Source of the DNA: Tubiluchus corallicola
Lineage: Eukaryota; Priapulida; Priapulimorpha; Priapulimorphida; Tubiluchidae
Reading direction: 5' to 3'
Assembly (NCBI GenBank): GCA_030141605.1
Contig: JAQGDQ010000291.1
Coordinates: forward strand, 105,071 to 169,070
Length of the DNA stretch: 64,000 nucleotides
Shown: piece by piece, positions 26,101-37,979 of the stretch
Position numbering within the stretch: the first letter of the stretch is position 1
Layout of the letters: the number at the start of each line of letters is the position of its first letter
Notes under the pieces: model-generated
The model's input: the letters and a program-made list of their open reading frames with translations, nothing else
Told to the model about the DNA's origin: nothing
Database searches by the model: none
Translations under genes and position numbers: made by a program

Positions 26101-29100
26101 ATCCAACAACATGGATCAAACTGTAAGGCTGCAATTTGGCAGGTGCTTATAATTACTAATAAGAGTCACAATTAGACTATCAGCAGCAGAAAATTGGTTA
26201 CAGTTTCATATGTTACCTGACGTGTTTGAACAAAACACACCTGCTAGATGACTGAGCCACGGTAATATCCATGGATTCTATGCTGTCAGGTGGCGGTTCA
26301 GGAATCGGATGCTCCTGAGGTTTCGTTTCAACCTAATTAGAAACAATTAATTGAGAAATGGAAGAATAAATGGCTTGTAGATGTCGTTTCCACTTGATCA
26401 ACGTGCAGAATTTTTCTAAGGTAGTAAGCACCTTAGACAAGGCAGCAACCATCTTTCTTTGTTCTGAACAGGTGTGAATTGACGAACTCACATGCACTAA
26501 CCAATTTTACTCTAATTATAAGAAATGAAGCAGAAATTGCACTGCAATATCCCAGTTAGACGATTGTTCCAACCATCTTGTTCAGTTAAAAAAACAAGGA
26601 AAAGATTTACAGCCTTAATAGTTTAACACTGGCTGTTGTTACAAATTAGTAAATCAGTAAAAAACAAAATTTAATCACCTTCAATCCATGAATGTTCCTT
26701 TTCAGTTTCCCACCTATAATGAAAGTAAAGTTCAGAGTCACTTAGATTTCTAATTGATTATACAGTCAACTTCGGATATAAGGGACAGCTCCAGGCCGGG
26801 AAAAACCGTTATTTATATCCGATGTCCTTTATAGCTGAAGTTGAGTCAAACCGAGGGTGCATCTAGACCGGTACATTTCTGTACTTTTACCCATATTTTT
26901 ATGGATTATTGCTATGCATTCAGTGCAAACGGTATGTAGGAAGCTCCTTCAATGATGCAAATGTATGTGACCACGGAAACCGAGCTGTTTGAAGGTCGAG
27001 TTCATGAAAAAATGAGGCAAAAATCAATCAATTTCGCTTTGATCATTGGGTCCATTATATGCGAGGTAATTTACGTGGGTTTCTATTACGTGGGACCTAA
27101 AGATATTGTCCCCTTTAACCGAAAGTCCCTTATAAGCGAGTACCTTATACCCAAGTTTGACTGCATTATAAAAATCCATCATAAATAGCTTGGAACCTAT
27201 TCCTGCAGAATCTCTTTCTTTGTTCTGACTTTTTATTATGTCAACAACAACAATGACAGTAAAATGACATAATGCATGGGAGGTCAGAAACTGTAGGAGA
27301 AAATCTAAACTAAAACAAAGAGAAATCCCACTTCACGACTTTCGAATCGGGAGGAGGTGATAGGTTTTGTAAAAATATAATCCTTCTACTTGGGGGGGGT
27401 GTGCCCCGTGAATTTTGTGACCGTAGCGAACTAGCCCTATGCATTTGCTAGTTATTAAAGATGTTTGTGTCTACACGATGGTGACAACTGACAGGAGTAC
27501 CATTTGGGCCCCATTCTCAGACTGTGCCCTGTCCAATTGCAAGCAATGTCATACCGCTGTTTTATCCCTGCAGTTTTTGTGTGACTGAATTTGACAGCTA
27601 ACACCGACAGGAGTACTATTTGGGCCTTATTCTCAGACTGTGCCCTGTCCAATTGCAAGCAACGTCATAACACTGTTTTATCCCTCCAGTTTTTGTGTGA
27701 CTGAATTTGACAGCTAAAGCCGACTGCACGACTTTGCGAAAAATAGAACTTGTAATAAAAAAATCACTTACCAGCAGGGTGTATAACCAAGGGTGCAGGT
27801 TTAATATTGTTAGCATCTGCCTCCTGTAGTTGATCAATATACTATAACAAACAATATTGTACATTAACTATAGATGTACATTAGTTAGATATTGAATGAA
27901 TTAAACTAAAATGAATAAATCCTGGCTAAAATTTTAGTAAGACTAATAAATTTATCTATTACTACTTTATCTTGACTTAGTGCATTCCAAGTAAACAAAT
28001 TAATATGAATGAATTAAAATAAAATGAATAAATCCTGTCTAAGATTTTAGCAAGACTAATAAATTTATCTATTACTACTTTATCTTGACTTAGTGACGCA
28101 CTTCATTCATTGGTTTCATTTCTGGAGTCGAACGTGCTCTGACCCTTGCAATCACTTTAGTCCATGCTGCCCACAACCACCCATGTTTCTGTATTTTGAA
28201 TATCTAATGGTGTGTCGATAAGACATCAGTTAGCAACTGACTTCCCTCTGGTTTCTTTTCTTTCTGTAAAGCTGCTTTGAAAGTTAATTCTAATTAATTA
28301 ATTAGTCATACAATAGCTTGTGACTGTATGCAACTGCAACGTACCAATCCTAACATGGCCAAGAAGTCTTCCTGTCCGCGCACAGTGATTCTGTCTCCAT
28401 CTTCGTCTTCATCTAAATTAATCAATAACGATTAAATTACAAATTATTTTGATCAGGTTTGGTTAATCAGTTTGATGTCGTGACAGTAATGGACGACCAA
28501 AAGTAACTCATAATAATTAATAATGAAGACAATACTGAAATCTATTATTATTATGAATCTACTGCCATTTCATAGTTTTACAAGGTTTACAGAAGTTCGT
28601 TTTATTTTATCAACCTTATAATATAATGTAATGTAATGTGATGTGATATGATGTGATGTGATGTGATATGTGATGATATGATATGATATGATATGATAAG
28701 ATATGATATGATATGACATGACATGACATGACATGACATGACATGACATGACATATGATATGATATGATATATGATATGATATAATATATAATATAATAT
28801 ATCATAAGTTATATGATTAACTTGTAACTTTAACATACATAAATCAGTACAGTACCGAAGCCTTCAATGCCTAGGAGTAACGACAACCATTAATTGCGGT
28901 CTTCGTTAAGAAGCTCATCTTTAATGAACCTTGTACACTTGATATTCCTAATTAGCCAGTCAGTTTAACGAATTTTGAACAGAAACGAAAAACTTGTTTG
29001 TGGCACATCCAATAACATGCATAATACACTGCATAAAAATATTATGATACTCTCAAGCATTATGTATATTGTGACTTAGTAAGTTAAAAGGCCTCGATCC

Positions 29101-30073
29101 ATGTATGTCACTGATTTACGTGGCTAAAACTTTTTAACCACATAAAATTAACACACATTACATTACACTAGTTAAAAGCAACAGCAGTCGCATGTCTAAG
29201 CTCATGTCTAAGTTGCCTATGTTGTTTACCTAAGTCGCAAGTCTAAGCTCATGTCTAAGTTGCCTACATCGTTTACCTAAGTTGCAAGTCTAAGATCATG
29301 TCTAAGTTGCCTATGTCGTTTAGCTAAGCCGCATGTCTAAGCTCATGTCTAAGCTCATGTCTAAGTTGCCTATGTCGTTTACCTAAGTCGCATGTCTAAG
29401 CTCATGTCTAAGTTGCCTATGTCGTTTACCTAAGTCGCAAGTCTAAGCCTAAGTTGCCTATGCCATGAGAATGTGGTGATAAATGAATCAAGTGGAAAAC
29501 AGGCTGAATATATAATTATTCACAAATACGTAAAGCTAATAAATGGTCTACCAGCCTGCCACTCAATAGTTGTTAAACTTTAATAATATCATCATGGCAT
29601 TTATACTGCTCAATATCTATACTACTTACATTCGAATGGACCAGAATTCCTTCCTAGTATATTATTCACCACATCCTGAAAAAATCGATTCAGTTTGCAA
29701 AGGGTTCACACATTATTCACTGCAATGCATTAATAAGAAGCTTGCATGTGTAAAACCGGAATACAAAATTTATACAAAGCAAAGAAAGTGCATTTGATTT
29801 CAGTTTGGTACACAGCACATCTATTCAGTAAAAGTACAATGCATTCTACTGAAGGTGCAAGTTAGCATGTACTACTAGTAGATCGTGCTAACTGACATGA
29901 CATTTTACATTGGTATCTATTACAAAGAACATCACAAACAAACAATATAAACTTACACTTACCGATACTAAGTCGTAATTGCTCGTTTCCAAAGGAATAG
30001 CCAGGGCTACATCTTCACCGTCCGGAACTTTTACAGAGAGTAGGAGGACAGCTTGGTTGGATGTGGAAGACAT
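17053..30073 (-). CDS. MAP2K5: MAP2K5 (MEK5) orthologue, dual-specificity kinase of the ERK5 cascade
   Basis: Coding exons, in order: 30073-29963, 29675-29630, 28412-28345, 27841-27772, 26713-26679, 26332-26241, 25248-25087, 24142-24034, 23595-23514, 23362-23252, 22316-22192, 21266-21195, 20198-20169, 19971-19936, 19177-19083, 18455-18410, then a less certain last exon ending at 17053. The first 16 join in phase to 430 codons; with the tail this is near the 448 residues of human MEK5. MEK5 is activated by MEKK2/3 and phosphorylates ERK5. An N-terminal PB1 domain holds [13 protein letters not shown], the OPCA motif across the exon 2/3 junction. RNIHGLK follows, then the kinase: GQGHGGTVY loop, LAVKQ lysine, IMHRDVKPSN, CDFGVS, an activation loop SIANT with both phosphosites, MAPERI, and DRPTP late in the lobe. 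The MEK5-type LVNSIA signature separates it from other MEKs. The start ATG fits the family. Confidence 0.93.
19257..19400. repeat. (CA)n-like microsatellite, interrupted
   Basis: Two blocks of cacacac/cgcacgca sequence separated by about 50 bp, in an intron of MAP2K5. Confidence 0.8.
19936..19971 (-). other. MAP2K5: 36-nt in-frame candidate cassette exon of MAP2K5
   Basis: This exon encodes [12 protein letters not shown] between LGRFPFQK (20198-20169) and LMEQLHCI (19177-19083). It has phase 0 at both ends, a ttaattttag acceptor and a gtaact donor. It sits where human MEK5 has a 30-nt alternatively used exon (recalled as IQKNQGSLMP). Skipping it keeps the frame. Confidence 0.7.
22879..22911. 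repeat. (TA)n microsatellite
   Basis: About 30 bp of alternating T and A in the MAP2K5 intron between the exons at 22192-22316 and 23252-23362. Confidence 0.85.
23639..23935 (+). mobile_element. tRNA-derived SINE, copy 2
   Basis: The head has tagtctagtggtaatg (A box) and gagttcgaacc (B box). The body follows with gtcataccaaaggctttaaaa and ends with an attattatt/gttgttgtt tail, as expected of a SINE. It sits in a MAP2K5 intron, opposite to the gene's direction. The body resembles copy 1 at 5.1 kb while the tRNA heads differ, suggesting related subfamilies. Confidence 0.8.
25426..25887 (+). mobile_element. 5S-rRNA-derived SINE-like element, copy D (longest, retains 5S part)
   Basis: The left end, about 25424-25463, reads gatgggtgaccgcc then ggaataccaggtgctataggct, closely matching the 3' third of animal 5S rRNA. 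The shared body of the family follows, ending ...gacagaagaatgccaac. A 9-bp direct repeat gcatgttga flanks it (25417-25425 and 25888-25896). The upstream 5S half with the A box is absent, so this copy too is 5'-truncated. It lies in a MAP2K5 intron. An 83-codon frame inside it is not a gene. Confidence 0.8.
26763..27163. mobile_element. pogo/Tigger-like MITE with TIRs
   Basis: The ends are cagtcaacttcggatataagg and the inverse of cagtcaaacttgggtataagg, with further subterminal repeats of gtccctta(t)ta. A TA dinucleotide precedes the left end; the right flank is CA, a decayed TA duplication. It lies in a MAP2K5 intron and codes for no transposase. Confidence 0.7.
27491..27717. repeat. Tandem duplication, ~116-bp unit
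   Basis: Two adjacent copies begin acaggagtac(c/t)atttgggcc and end tgaatttgacagctaa, with only a few differences. Located in a MAP2K5 intron just downstream of the exon at 27772-27841. Confidence 0.9.
27894..28095. repeat. Tandem duplication, ~113-bp unit
   Basis: Two copies share gaatgaattaaa, then aatgaataaatcctg and tttatctattactacttta. They occupy the MAP2K5 intron between the exons at 27772-27841 and 28345-28412. Confidence 0.85.
28618..28803. repeat. Pentanucleotide microsatellite (gatat/acatg)n
   Basis: Runs of gatat, acatg and gatgt 5-mers with one internal switch of unit. The minus-strand frames of Tyr/Ile/Ser/His repeats are artefacts. It lies in a MAP2K5 intron. Confidence 0.9.
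29190..29460. repeat. ~42-bp minisatellite
   Basis: Repeats of a unit made of catgtctaagctcatgtcta and agttgcctatgtcgtttacc, about six units with internal deletions and partial units. Located in the same MAP2K5 intron as the microsatellite at 28.6 kb. Confidence 0.9.
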
Positions 30074-31351
30074 TTCTTTTTCAGATTAATATAAAACTGA
30101 AATTAATGGACCATGCTCAAACTTGCTGATCCAGAAATGTAAAAGGATGTCAGGTCTTGACACCTCCGCATCTCAGTAAATCATTATTGCATCAAAGTAA
30201 TGTAGCCACAGTTTTTAAAGAATTTTTGAAAAAAATGATTTCATAAATTTCATTTGACATTAGAAGTCTTAAAACTTGAGAATATCAAAAGCAAAATAGT
30301 TAATTGTTTTTGCAAAGTGGAAGACGGATGGAACAGATGTGAAGAGACACGTGAGTCTCAAGTTCGTCAAACATACAAGGTTACATGCAAACACTTCATC
30401 AAATACAGATTTCGGTAGACATTTGCTTCACATATGTCTTTGAAAAAGCACTAGAAACCAAAAGGGAAATGACACTAAATAAACAGGTGGCATTTTTCTC
30501 CCCAAGTGGCTATTTTAGACTTTCACATCAGCGTTTCAGCAGTAGTATAAACAATGTTTCAACAGTTGGGACGACAAGAACGACTAAATGGTCAGGGTGT
30601 GTGCTTGACTGGAAAGTTAAGGAATGTCAGAATTGATAAGTAGATGACTGGGTGACAGCTGGTAAAGACATTTTAGCGTAAATCTGTCACATTAACACGG
30701 GTAATTTCTTTCGTGGACAGAGAATTATTACACACACGAATGTGTTTATCATAACACTGCTGGCTCAATTTCAAAGAAAAAGATAATTCTTGATAATTGG
30801 TTAAATTTTGATTTTCCCAACATGACTAAACATTAGTAGGTCGAGCAACTTAGAACCGGATTAGACTAGCAGCTTGTGGAACTGTACGAAAGTATTTTAG
30901 ACATATCGACTGGGAATCTTTATTGGTAAATTTTTTGTTTACATACAGTGCTCTACACAGACAACAATGTTTACACTGACTGTTGACTAGTAACCTGTGC
31001 GGATCTGACAAATATAAAACAATAAAAAGATGCGAACAACAAAGTAAGCATTATCTCTTTGCAATTTGCATACGCTACTTCCTTAGAGCTGCATAAATTA
31101 TATCAAAAGACAAATATCAAATGTGATGGAATCACTTACACTTCTTAATCAAACACACCCGAGAGTGTAGAAGTAATATTAATCAACTTCAATAACTTCG
31201 AGACCTAGTGAACAGTACTTCTGCGTTTACTCGAGGCACAAGCTTGTTCCCATTAATTTTTATAAACATAACATTACCAGCAAATTAACAGTAATGATAC
31301 TAGGTAGTATATTTTGAAGATAATCATGCAGAAGGCCACTAGAGTTACAAG
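30074..31351. other. Upstream flank of MAP2K5
   Basis: AT-rich DNA with no recognised exon or clear promoter motif. It should hold the MAP2K5 5' UTR and promoter by position. Confidence 0.35.
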
Positions 31352-31463
31352 CAGGGCCTATTTCAGGGGGGGGGGGAGGAAGTGGGGATACTTCCCTGGG
31401 GCCTCACCCTCCAGGGGGTCTCGCACCAACGTAACATTTTTTTGCTTTATGCAAACATACTGC

Positions 31464-31512
<49 letters not shown>

Positions 31513-31729
31513 CCGCAAGCACGCCGTTTGCCAGTATTGACAAGTATTAAGGACTGGTCTTGAGAATAAAGCAGTTTTTCTTTCCTTTAACAACTCCATA
31601 TTTTCTCTCCGAAAATGCTTTTCTGGCGTTCTAGCAGTTCAAAAATTTTCTGGGAGGCACCCCCCCCCCCCCGAGGGGGCCTCACACGTCCTACTTCCCC
31701 GTGCCTCGCTTAGGCTGAAATAGGCCCTG
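31352..31729. mobile_element. hAT-type MITE containing a (CT)n tract
   Basis: The termini are cagggcctatttcag and its inverse (ctgaaataggccctg). A perfect 8-bp target-site duplication, gttacaag, sits at 31344-31351 and 31730-31737. CAGGG termini with 8-bp duplications are the hAT signature. The 378-bp element codes for nothing and contains poly-G/poly-C runs and a ~45-bp CT microsatellite. Confidence 0.9.
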
Positions 31730-31954
31730 GTTACAAGACCTTCCATGACGAAAACTTATGAAGTAGCCCGCCTACAGGTGCCTGTGTTTTTCCTTGATAA
31801 GTGATTACTGAACAAATTAGTTGATAAATACATTATAGCTATAGATGTTTTTTGCACTTTTCTTTAATTTAGATTTGCTATTACAAGAAAATTACAGTTA
31901 TACTGATAGTACTATATAATAGGTTTATGTAACATGTGTTATCATATTTACTGT

Positions 31955-32122
31955 TTACAAACACATTTTGAAATGAAATTCTGTACTGGCACTAAAGACA
32001 TTATTCTCAGTTTCTTGTTTGGTATAGAGAACTACTGTCGTGGGTAAACATTGTAATGGCTCCAATCCCAACTGCTTGCGTATTTGCTCTTCTGTATAAA
32101 TATTGCAAACTTGCTTAGCCAA
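31955..32122 (-). CDS. Isolated candidate terminal exon, unknown protein
   Basis: After a good acceptor (ttgcctactgcag) a 55-codon frame runs to TAA. It starts LAKQVCNIYTEEQIRKQLGL and is rich in Glu, Gln and Lys with mixed codon use, unlike the low-complexity frames around it. I do not recognise it and found no partner exon between here and 38 kb. It could be a chance frame or the relic of a gene. Confidence 0.2.
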   Translation of the reverse strand: MAKQVCNIYTEEQIRKQLGLEPLQCLPTTVVLYTKQETENNVFSASTEFHFKMCL

Positions 32123-32179
32123 CTGCAGTAGGCAACAGATAAAGATCTGGATTATTTCTGAATGAAAGTTCACCTGGCA

Positions 32180-34080
32180 GTAGTAACGCTATTTACTGCA
32201 TGTCTTAATTTTAGTTTCACGATCACAGATCTAGGAAGTGAAGTATATCATTGACTAGGAACAGTGAAACTGAAATTATAAATGTATGTATGCTGATGGT
32301 GTGTCAAAATGTTTTAAACAGAGTGCGATATCTATAACATAAACTAACAAATGGACAAAAAACACGTAATGCAGTAATAAATATACAATAATCCAACATT
32401 TAATGATATAGTTATAACTATGACAGGTTTCTGTTAAAGACAGACGTAAAAAATCGCACAGTTCTACATGCCAAAGTGCACACAATGGTAAAAAAGTAGC
32501 AAAATTTTAGCACTTAATGAAGATTTCGGGAAGTAAACTCGGCCTATATTACAGTTTGGCTTGCTGTCATAATTTCTGTAACCGTGAATAAGCAACATGG
32601 CAAATGGCAGCACAGTACATACACATTTGCAGTACAGTACTGCCAAGCAAAGGAGAAAAACTTTCATTATGCTGGGTCAGGGCCTATTAGCACAATAATA
32701 AACCCAAATTTACATATTGCCGATGAGACACAATTTTTAAAATTGCTTAATCTTATTTAATCTTTAATCATTCATTAAGAAATCATATTTTTAGTACCGA
32801 GAAAGTTTGGTAGGTTCTGCTCTGCTCAAAGCTTACATAAATTAACCCCTAAAACGTTGACCACACAGTGACACTTTCCTTTAATTCTTTCTCACTCAAA
32901 ATGAAACTGGTCCACTTTTGCACAACCAATTTGTAAAAATGATGCAACAATATTACCTGTAGCTGTAATCAGTAAACAGAAATTACATACATAATATTTA
33001 ACCTGCAATTAATAAACAAGCGCGTGCTCAGTGACCAAAGTTTAGAACAAATTTAACGCAATACTATTATATGTAAGAATAATGACAGTTTAACTATCTC
33101 AGCCATCTATGGTTTCATGTCAAAATCACTCTCATAAAAGCAGCGCTACCACGTGTTAGAATTTGCAAAAATTTTAAACTAAAGTTGTAAATTATTATCG
33201 TTTCATAACAATTTTGACCTGTATTTCACATAAAATCTAAATGCAATTTTTAGTTTAATCAAGATTGGCCTTATTTTGTTGCCCACTAATTAAACTACAT
33301 GTATATTCTTTTCTCTGGATTATATAGAAAATGTCACAATTTTAAAATTACTAATGTTTCCTAAATTAAACTGATAACATCAATGCCCACCAGTGTCTAA
33401 AAAATCTTTTATCTATATTCGGTAAAGGATAGCAGACTAGGTGACTTTATAGTCTTTTCGCTATCCTTTCTCTAGTTCTAGATCTATCTATACATTTTAA
33501 GCATTCTTGAAAACTTATTAGAGATTCTTTTATTAATCTTGTTTTATTGTAAAATTATAAAGAGATACATAAATTGAAATCGAATTGAATTAAAACGGAG
33601 AAATACTGTCCAGCTGTCATTAATGTTGTGCACCATTTACAGTGCGTAAATTCGTTACATTTAGAAAAGACAGTGGCGAACCTTCAAGCTCTCTAATCAA
33701 AATCTCTAATTGAAATTTCCTATATAAGTTTCAACATGTCCTCAAACTGTTGGTTATCACTTCACTTTGGGCTGGGGTTTGTATCGGTGTCTGTGATGTA
33801 AACGACGCAAGCCATATGGCTAATTCCAAAAATCAAACAAAAAAATTCAGTTTCAGCTTTACCAAGTGCAAACACAACTTTGGGTATATTGGACAAGCCA
33901 TAACTAAGGTTGTGATGTGCAAATAACTATCCATTCACGCATGAGGCTCTTTCGAGTAAACGAAACTTTGTTAAGTTAGAAAAAGAACATTACTATTGAG
34001 CAAGCTTAAAAATGATCTGCTATTCCGTAAGTAGAAGTGGAGGCTCTACTGCCCTTGTAACTACAGGGAATTATTACGCT
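32180..34080. other. AT-rich intergenic DNA
   Basis: No supported exon, RNA gene or element was found. Confidence 0.35.
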
Positions 34081-34088
34081 GTACTTAA

Positions 34089-34462
34089 TAGGGATGAGCA
34101 TTCTATACAGAAAGCACATTCGAATCCAACCGAACTTCAGTGTTTTGAATTCGAATTGAGATTGAACGATTTTCGAACCACCAGTAAAAATGAGTCTTAC
34201 AAAGATCATGCATATCACTAGATTTTGTTCTGCAATAAAACGAGTAGTGATTTGTTTAAAGTTGTGCTCAGAAATCACAGCTAAATTATGCTAATTGCAT
34301 GATGCTTCAATCGTTTTAATGATCAGGAACATATGTCATTGAAGTGCTGAATTATTCGAATCTATAGGTTTGGATTAGAATCGTGTTCGAACTAAAAAAA
34401 CTTGTTCGAATCGAATTCTATCGTTCGAATATTCGAACTTGAACGATCGATGCTCACCCCTA
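34089..34462. mobile_element. hAT-type MITE
   Basis: The ends are tagggatgagcat and the inverse of taggggtgagcat, flanked by a perfect 8-bp duplication gtacttaa at 34081-34088 and 34463-34470. The interior is full of (g)ttcgaa and gaatcgaat motifs in both orientations, giving a long imperfect hairpin. The 90-codon and 69-codon frames across it are by-products. Confidence 0.88.
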
Positions 34463-34479
34463 GTACTTAAGTACATTTC

Positions 34480-37400
34480 ATAAAAGGGGAAGTGAGCATA
34501 GTCATATATATAAGAACACTTTGATTGAAGATAGAGCCAAATAAAGGGCCCCTTGTATACACCTGGTTGTAAGAAGTACTCTAAAATGATGACCTGTCAC
34601 ATGAGCAATGCTGAGAAACTGATTTGACATGAACACATACATGGGCAAGTAGAGAGTCACACTATTACATAGGTCTTAGCTATTCTTGAACAATGAAAAG
34701 GAAGTAGGGTTGCCACCTTGTAGTAAAGAACCAGCTATATTGTTCCCCCACTGGGGTCTAGGGCGCAGACCCGGATACTGTCGCATTTGCTGCATCTTAG
34801 ACGCTTTATGAGACATTTTCAGAAACAAAATCAACAAATTTAAAGCACAGAACATTTACTTAATTACTAAATTTAAGCTATCTGAACAGAGATTCTATTG
34901 TTTTAGCTTAATTTTATACAAAGTTTCTATAGCGTGCAAGTTGTACTTCGGTATTTTCCATTATCTTTCAATGAAATGGTCAAAATCCAGAGGTGTCAGA
35001 ATTTTGCAAAATCCGACCAAACTAAGGACCTACGGTGCAATTTCGGGAGACTCCAGGCAAAATCCAGAGTGGTGGCAACCCAAATAGGAAACATCAACTG
35101 TTTTTTGTGAAATTACGAGTGTGCAAGCCAGAAACATGAATGCGCCTTAGTAACACAAAGTATTGTCGGCTAAATATGGTAAATTTGGTATCGAAAAGTG
35201 TGTACTTAAATAGCACAAAAGTGTGCTCTGTCTGTATTCCTAATTTAACTTGAACTGTTAATATTGCAAATATTTAAAATATATCAATTGACAATCAACC
35301 CACTGTTTGCAGTTCACAAAAATTCCGAATAATGTTGTGGTAGTCTACATCAAAGTTTACTCTTATAAATACACAGTACGAGTACAGTACGTCAAGTGCA
35401 AAAGTCAATTGATAAGCTTTTCTAAAAAACTATTACACTCCGGTGAGTTAAAATAAAGAAGCGTAGCTCCTACACTTCATACAATAGAATATAAAAAGTG
35501 AATGAAAAATAGCAGTTTCATTAGACGTTTCAATAAAATGCATATGAATTTAAATTTTGTCTTTGAATAGGAGGCACTTGTATGTTACTAATTTCAAGTA
35601 ACTGCAACAGCATCTTAGAAGATTTGAATTATTACAATACAGTAAGTATGCGAGTTGTCACTTTATCTCTGATCTTAGCCAAAATAGTTAACATGAGAGC
35701 ACACTTACTGTTAAATTTGTTAGCACTTTTACGTATCCTACTAACACCAAAATTTAGTTCACAACGCTGGTTTTAGAACTGAACTAGCCAGCCTAGCAAT
35801 TACATATTTGTTTGCAAACGGTTAATTAAGAACTTTTACGTAAGGCCTGCGTGGCTGAAATCTGGACCTGCCAGTTGTGTAACAGGTGCTGCTAATCTAA
35901 ATTTAATAAAAACCTGATAACATTAGCACTTGATTCCAACATCTACAAAGACTTGTAACAAAATTCTCCAATCTCAGTACAAAATAACACTTTAAACTTT
36001 TATCAAATTTAACAGTTAATCAACATTTCAATACGATAGCAAAATTAAAAAGAAAACATATTTTATCACAAGTTATTTACAAGAAACATGCACAGTTCAC
36101 GAAAATAAATGCACAAACCCCACTTTTAATAGACACACAATAAGAATAAGTTATAATTAAGTAAAGTCAACAGTAATCTATAATTAGTATTCAACCAATC
36201 AATTACTAATTAATAATTCTACATACCTATGCACAATTACAGTGTTAATTATTAGTTCCAATAATTAAAGGAAGGGGCAGACAGTTTAATATTCTAAGCA
36301 GGTAAATGAGTTTCCCAGTTATTAGTTGAGTATTCAATCACTCCAGTGGAAGAGAATCCATTCTGTAGTAAATTTCTTTTGCAAATTGCATAATTATCTC
36401 AGTTACAGGTTAAACTTGAGAAACTTGAATAACAGACATATAATGAAAGATCAGAAGACAAAGGTGACATTTTTTAATCTACAGGTTGTCAAGTGAAGTG
36501 GAACCGACATTCACACACCGAAATATCAATCTGATGCACGTCTGTCTGTTTTGAAACATCATGTCTGGGAGATGCATACACAAATGTGAAGCAATTGTGA
36601 AATTACGAAATCAACATCAAAATATCCACCCATTTCTTGGAACCAGTAAACAGAACAACTAATCTCTAATATTCAATTATTTTACTATGTTGATCACTAT
36701 TTTCACACCTACTTGCATGTGAACGCTGTGGAACTAGGCCTATTGGTGCAATTATTTTTAAAATTTACAAGGTTACATGTTTTAAAAAAATAAACTAGTA
36801 AATTTATGTGTGGTTCACTCACTTGTAATAGTAGAATATCTATAAAAACAGGTTAATTTTCATATGAATGAAAAGTGATAAATAGCAAAAACAGTTTCTA
36901 ATACAAAGAAATCTGGCAAAAATAATATTTTATAACACATGATGCAAATGTTTGGTTAAAGAGACTATTTTATGTCATGGTTGTCACGCATTACAAAGTA
37001 ATACTTAACTTAGTTTAACATTGTTTTCGATTATAAAAAATAACAAGCTACAACAGTAATACAATATACAATGTTAATGTCACAAAGTACAAAAATTAAA
37101 TAAGAACTTTCATAGACTAAAGAGGCAATGATTTGGACAGAGAACCCAAGAAATATCTCAAGTTACCTAATACTAATGTTTCAAGAGAATCAAAAATGAG
37201 CATAACTAAATAAAAAGGGCAACATTTAAATATTCTATACCAGGAAAACGTGTCACGCAAGATGCTGTGGAAGCCGTAACAAGCTGAGATGCTAATCAAT
37301 AAGGCAAGCAGATACGTTACATGTAAAGCGTCATATTTTATTGATAGTGGACAAAGGTCTTTTGGCAATTACCTTAAGTTAGCATCTAGACATTGTATGT

Positions 37401-37674
37401 GTTTTTTGTATAACAAGGGAACCAATTTCACAAATGTTAACATCAGGCAAACGTCCTTACGAAAAGAGATGCATTTTTTAAATCTACCTTTCTGCTGTAA
37501 CTTACAAGTAATTTTATATATAATATAAATTGCAATTCAATTATACTGCCATGTTGAGTTAAACGGTTAATAATCGCAAAAACTAAGTATGAAATGACAC
37601 AACAATTTCATAAAGCAATTAATCATAAACAATGATCCTTTTCACAGTTCCAGCGATTGATGATGATCGTGAAA
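34480..37674. other. Gene-free stretch downstream of MAP3K2/3
   Basis: AT-rich, with no supported exon. The part nearest 38.2 kb may be 3' UTR of the minus-strand MAP3K2/3 gene. Confidence 0.35.
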
Positions 37675-37979
37675 AGGTCAAAGGTTAAGTGTACCAGACA
37701 ACGCATTTGTGTACACTTGACAACGCCTCGCAGCCCATGCGATTGTTATAGTCTCAGTTTTAACAACTACTAAACCTTACCTAGTTCATTTTTCGTAGTT
37801 CCCAACCAAGATCCTGCTAGTAAATCACTCTATGTGCAGACTAGTGCATAATTAAGTAAAGTCCACGTAAAAAACGACTGAAGCTACTGAACTCATGCTC
37901 AAGACGCCTTTGCTTTACACACACTTCAAGTGAGGGTTGTAGTTGAGATGCGTTGTCGTGTACACTTAACCTTTGACCT
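37675..37979. mobile_element. ~305-bp inverted-repeat element with nuclear-receptor-like half sites in its arms
   Basis: The left arm starts aggtcaaaggttaagtgta and continues to acaacgcat near 37706. The right arm (37948-37979) is its inverse with few differences. No clear target-site duplication was found. Each arm contains aggtcaaaggtta, which fits a DR1 pattern (two AGGTCA-like half sites one base apart). A MITE is the simplest reading. Confidence 0.65.

Noticed and set aside
28856-28870. A 15-nt microexon of MAP2K5 (adding IEGF) with good acceptor and donor and compatible phases
   Set aside because: Joining the exons at 29630-29675 and 28345-28412 directly gives [13 protein letters not shown], identical to human MEK5 at this point. 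The microexon would insert five residues before the OPCA motif, so it is at best an alternative exon.
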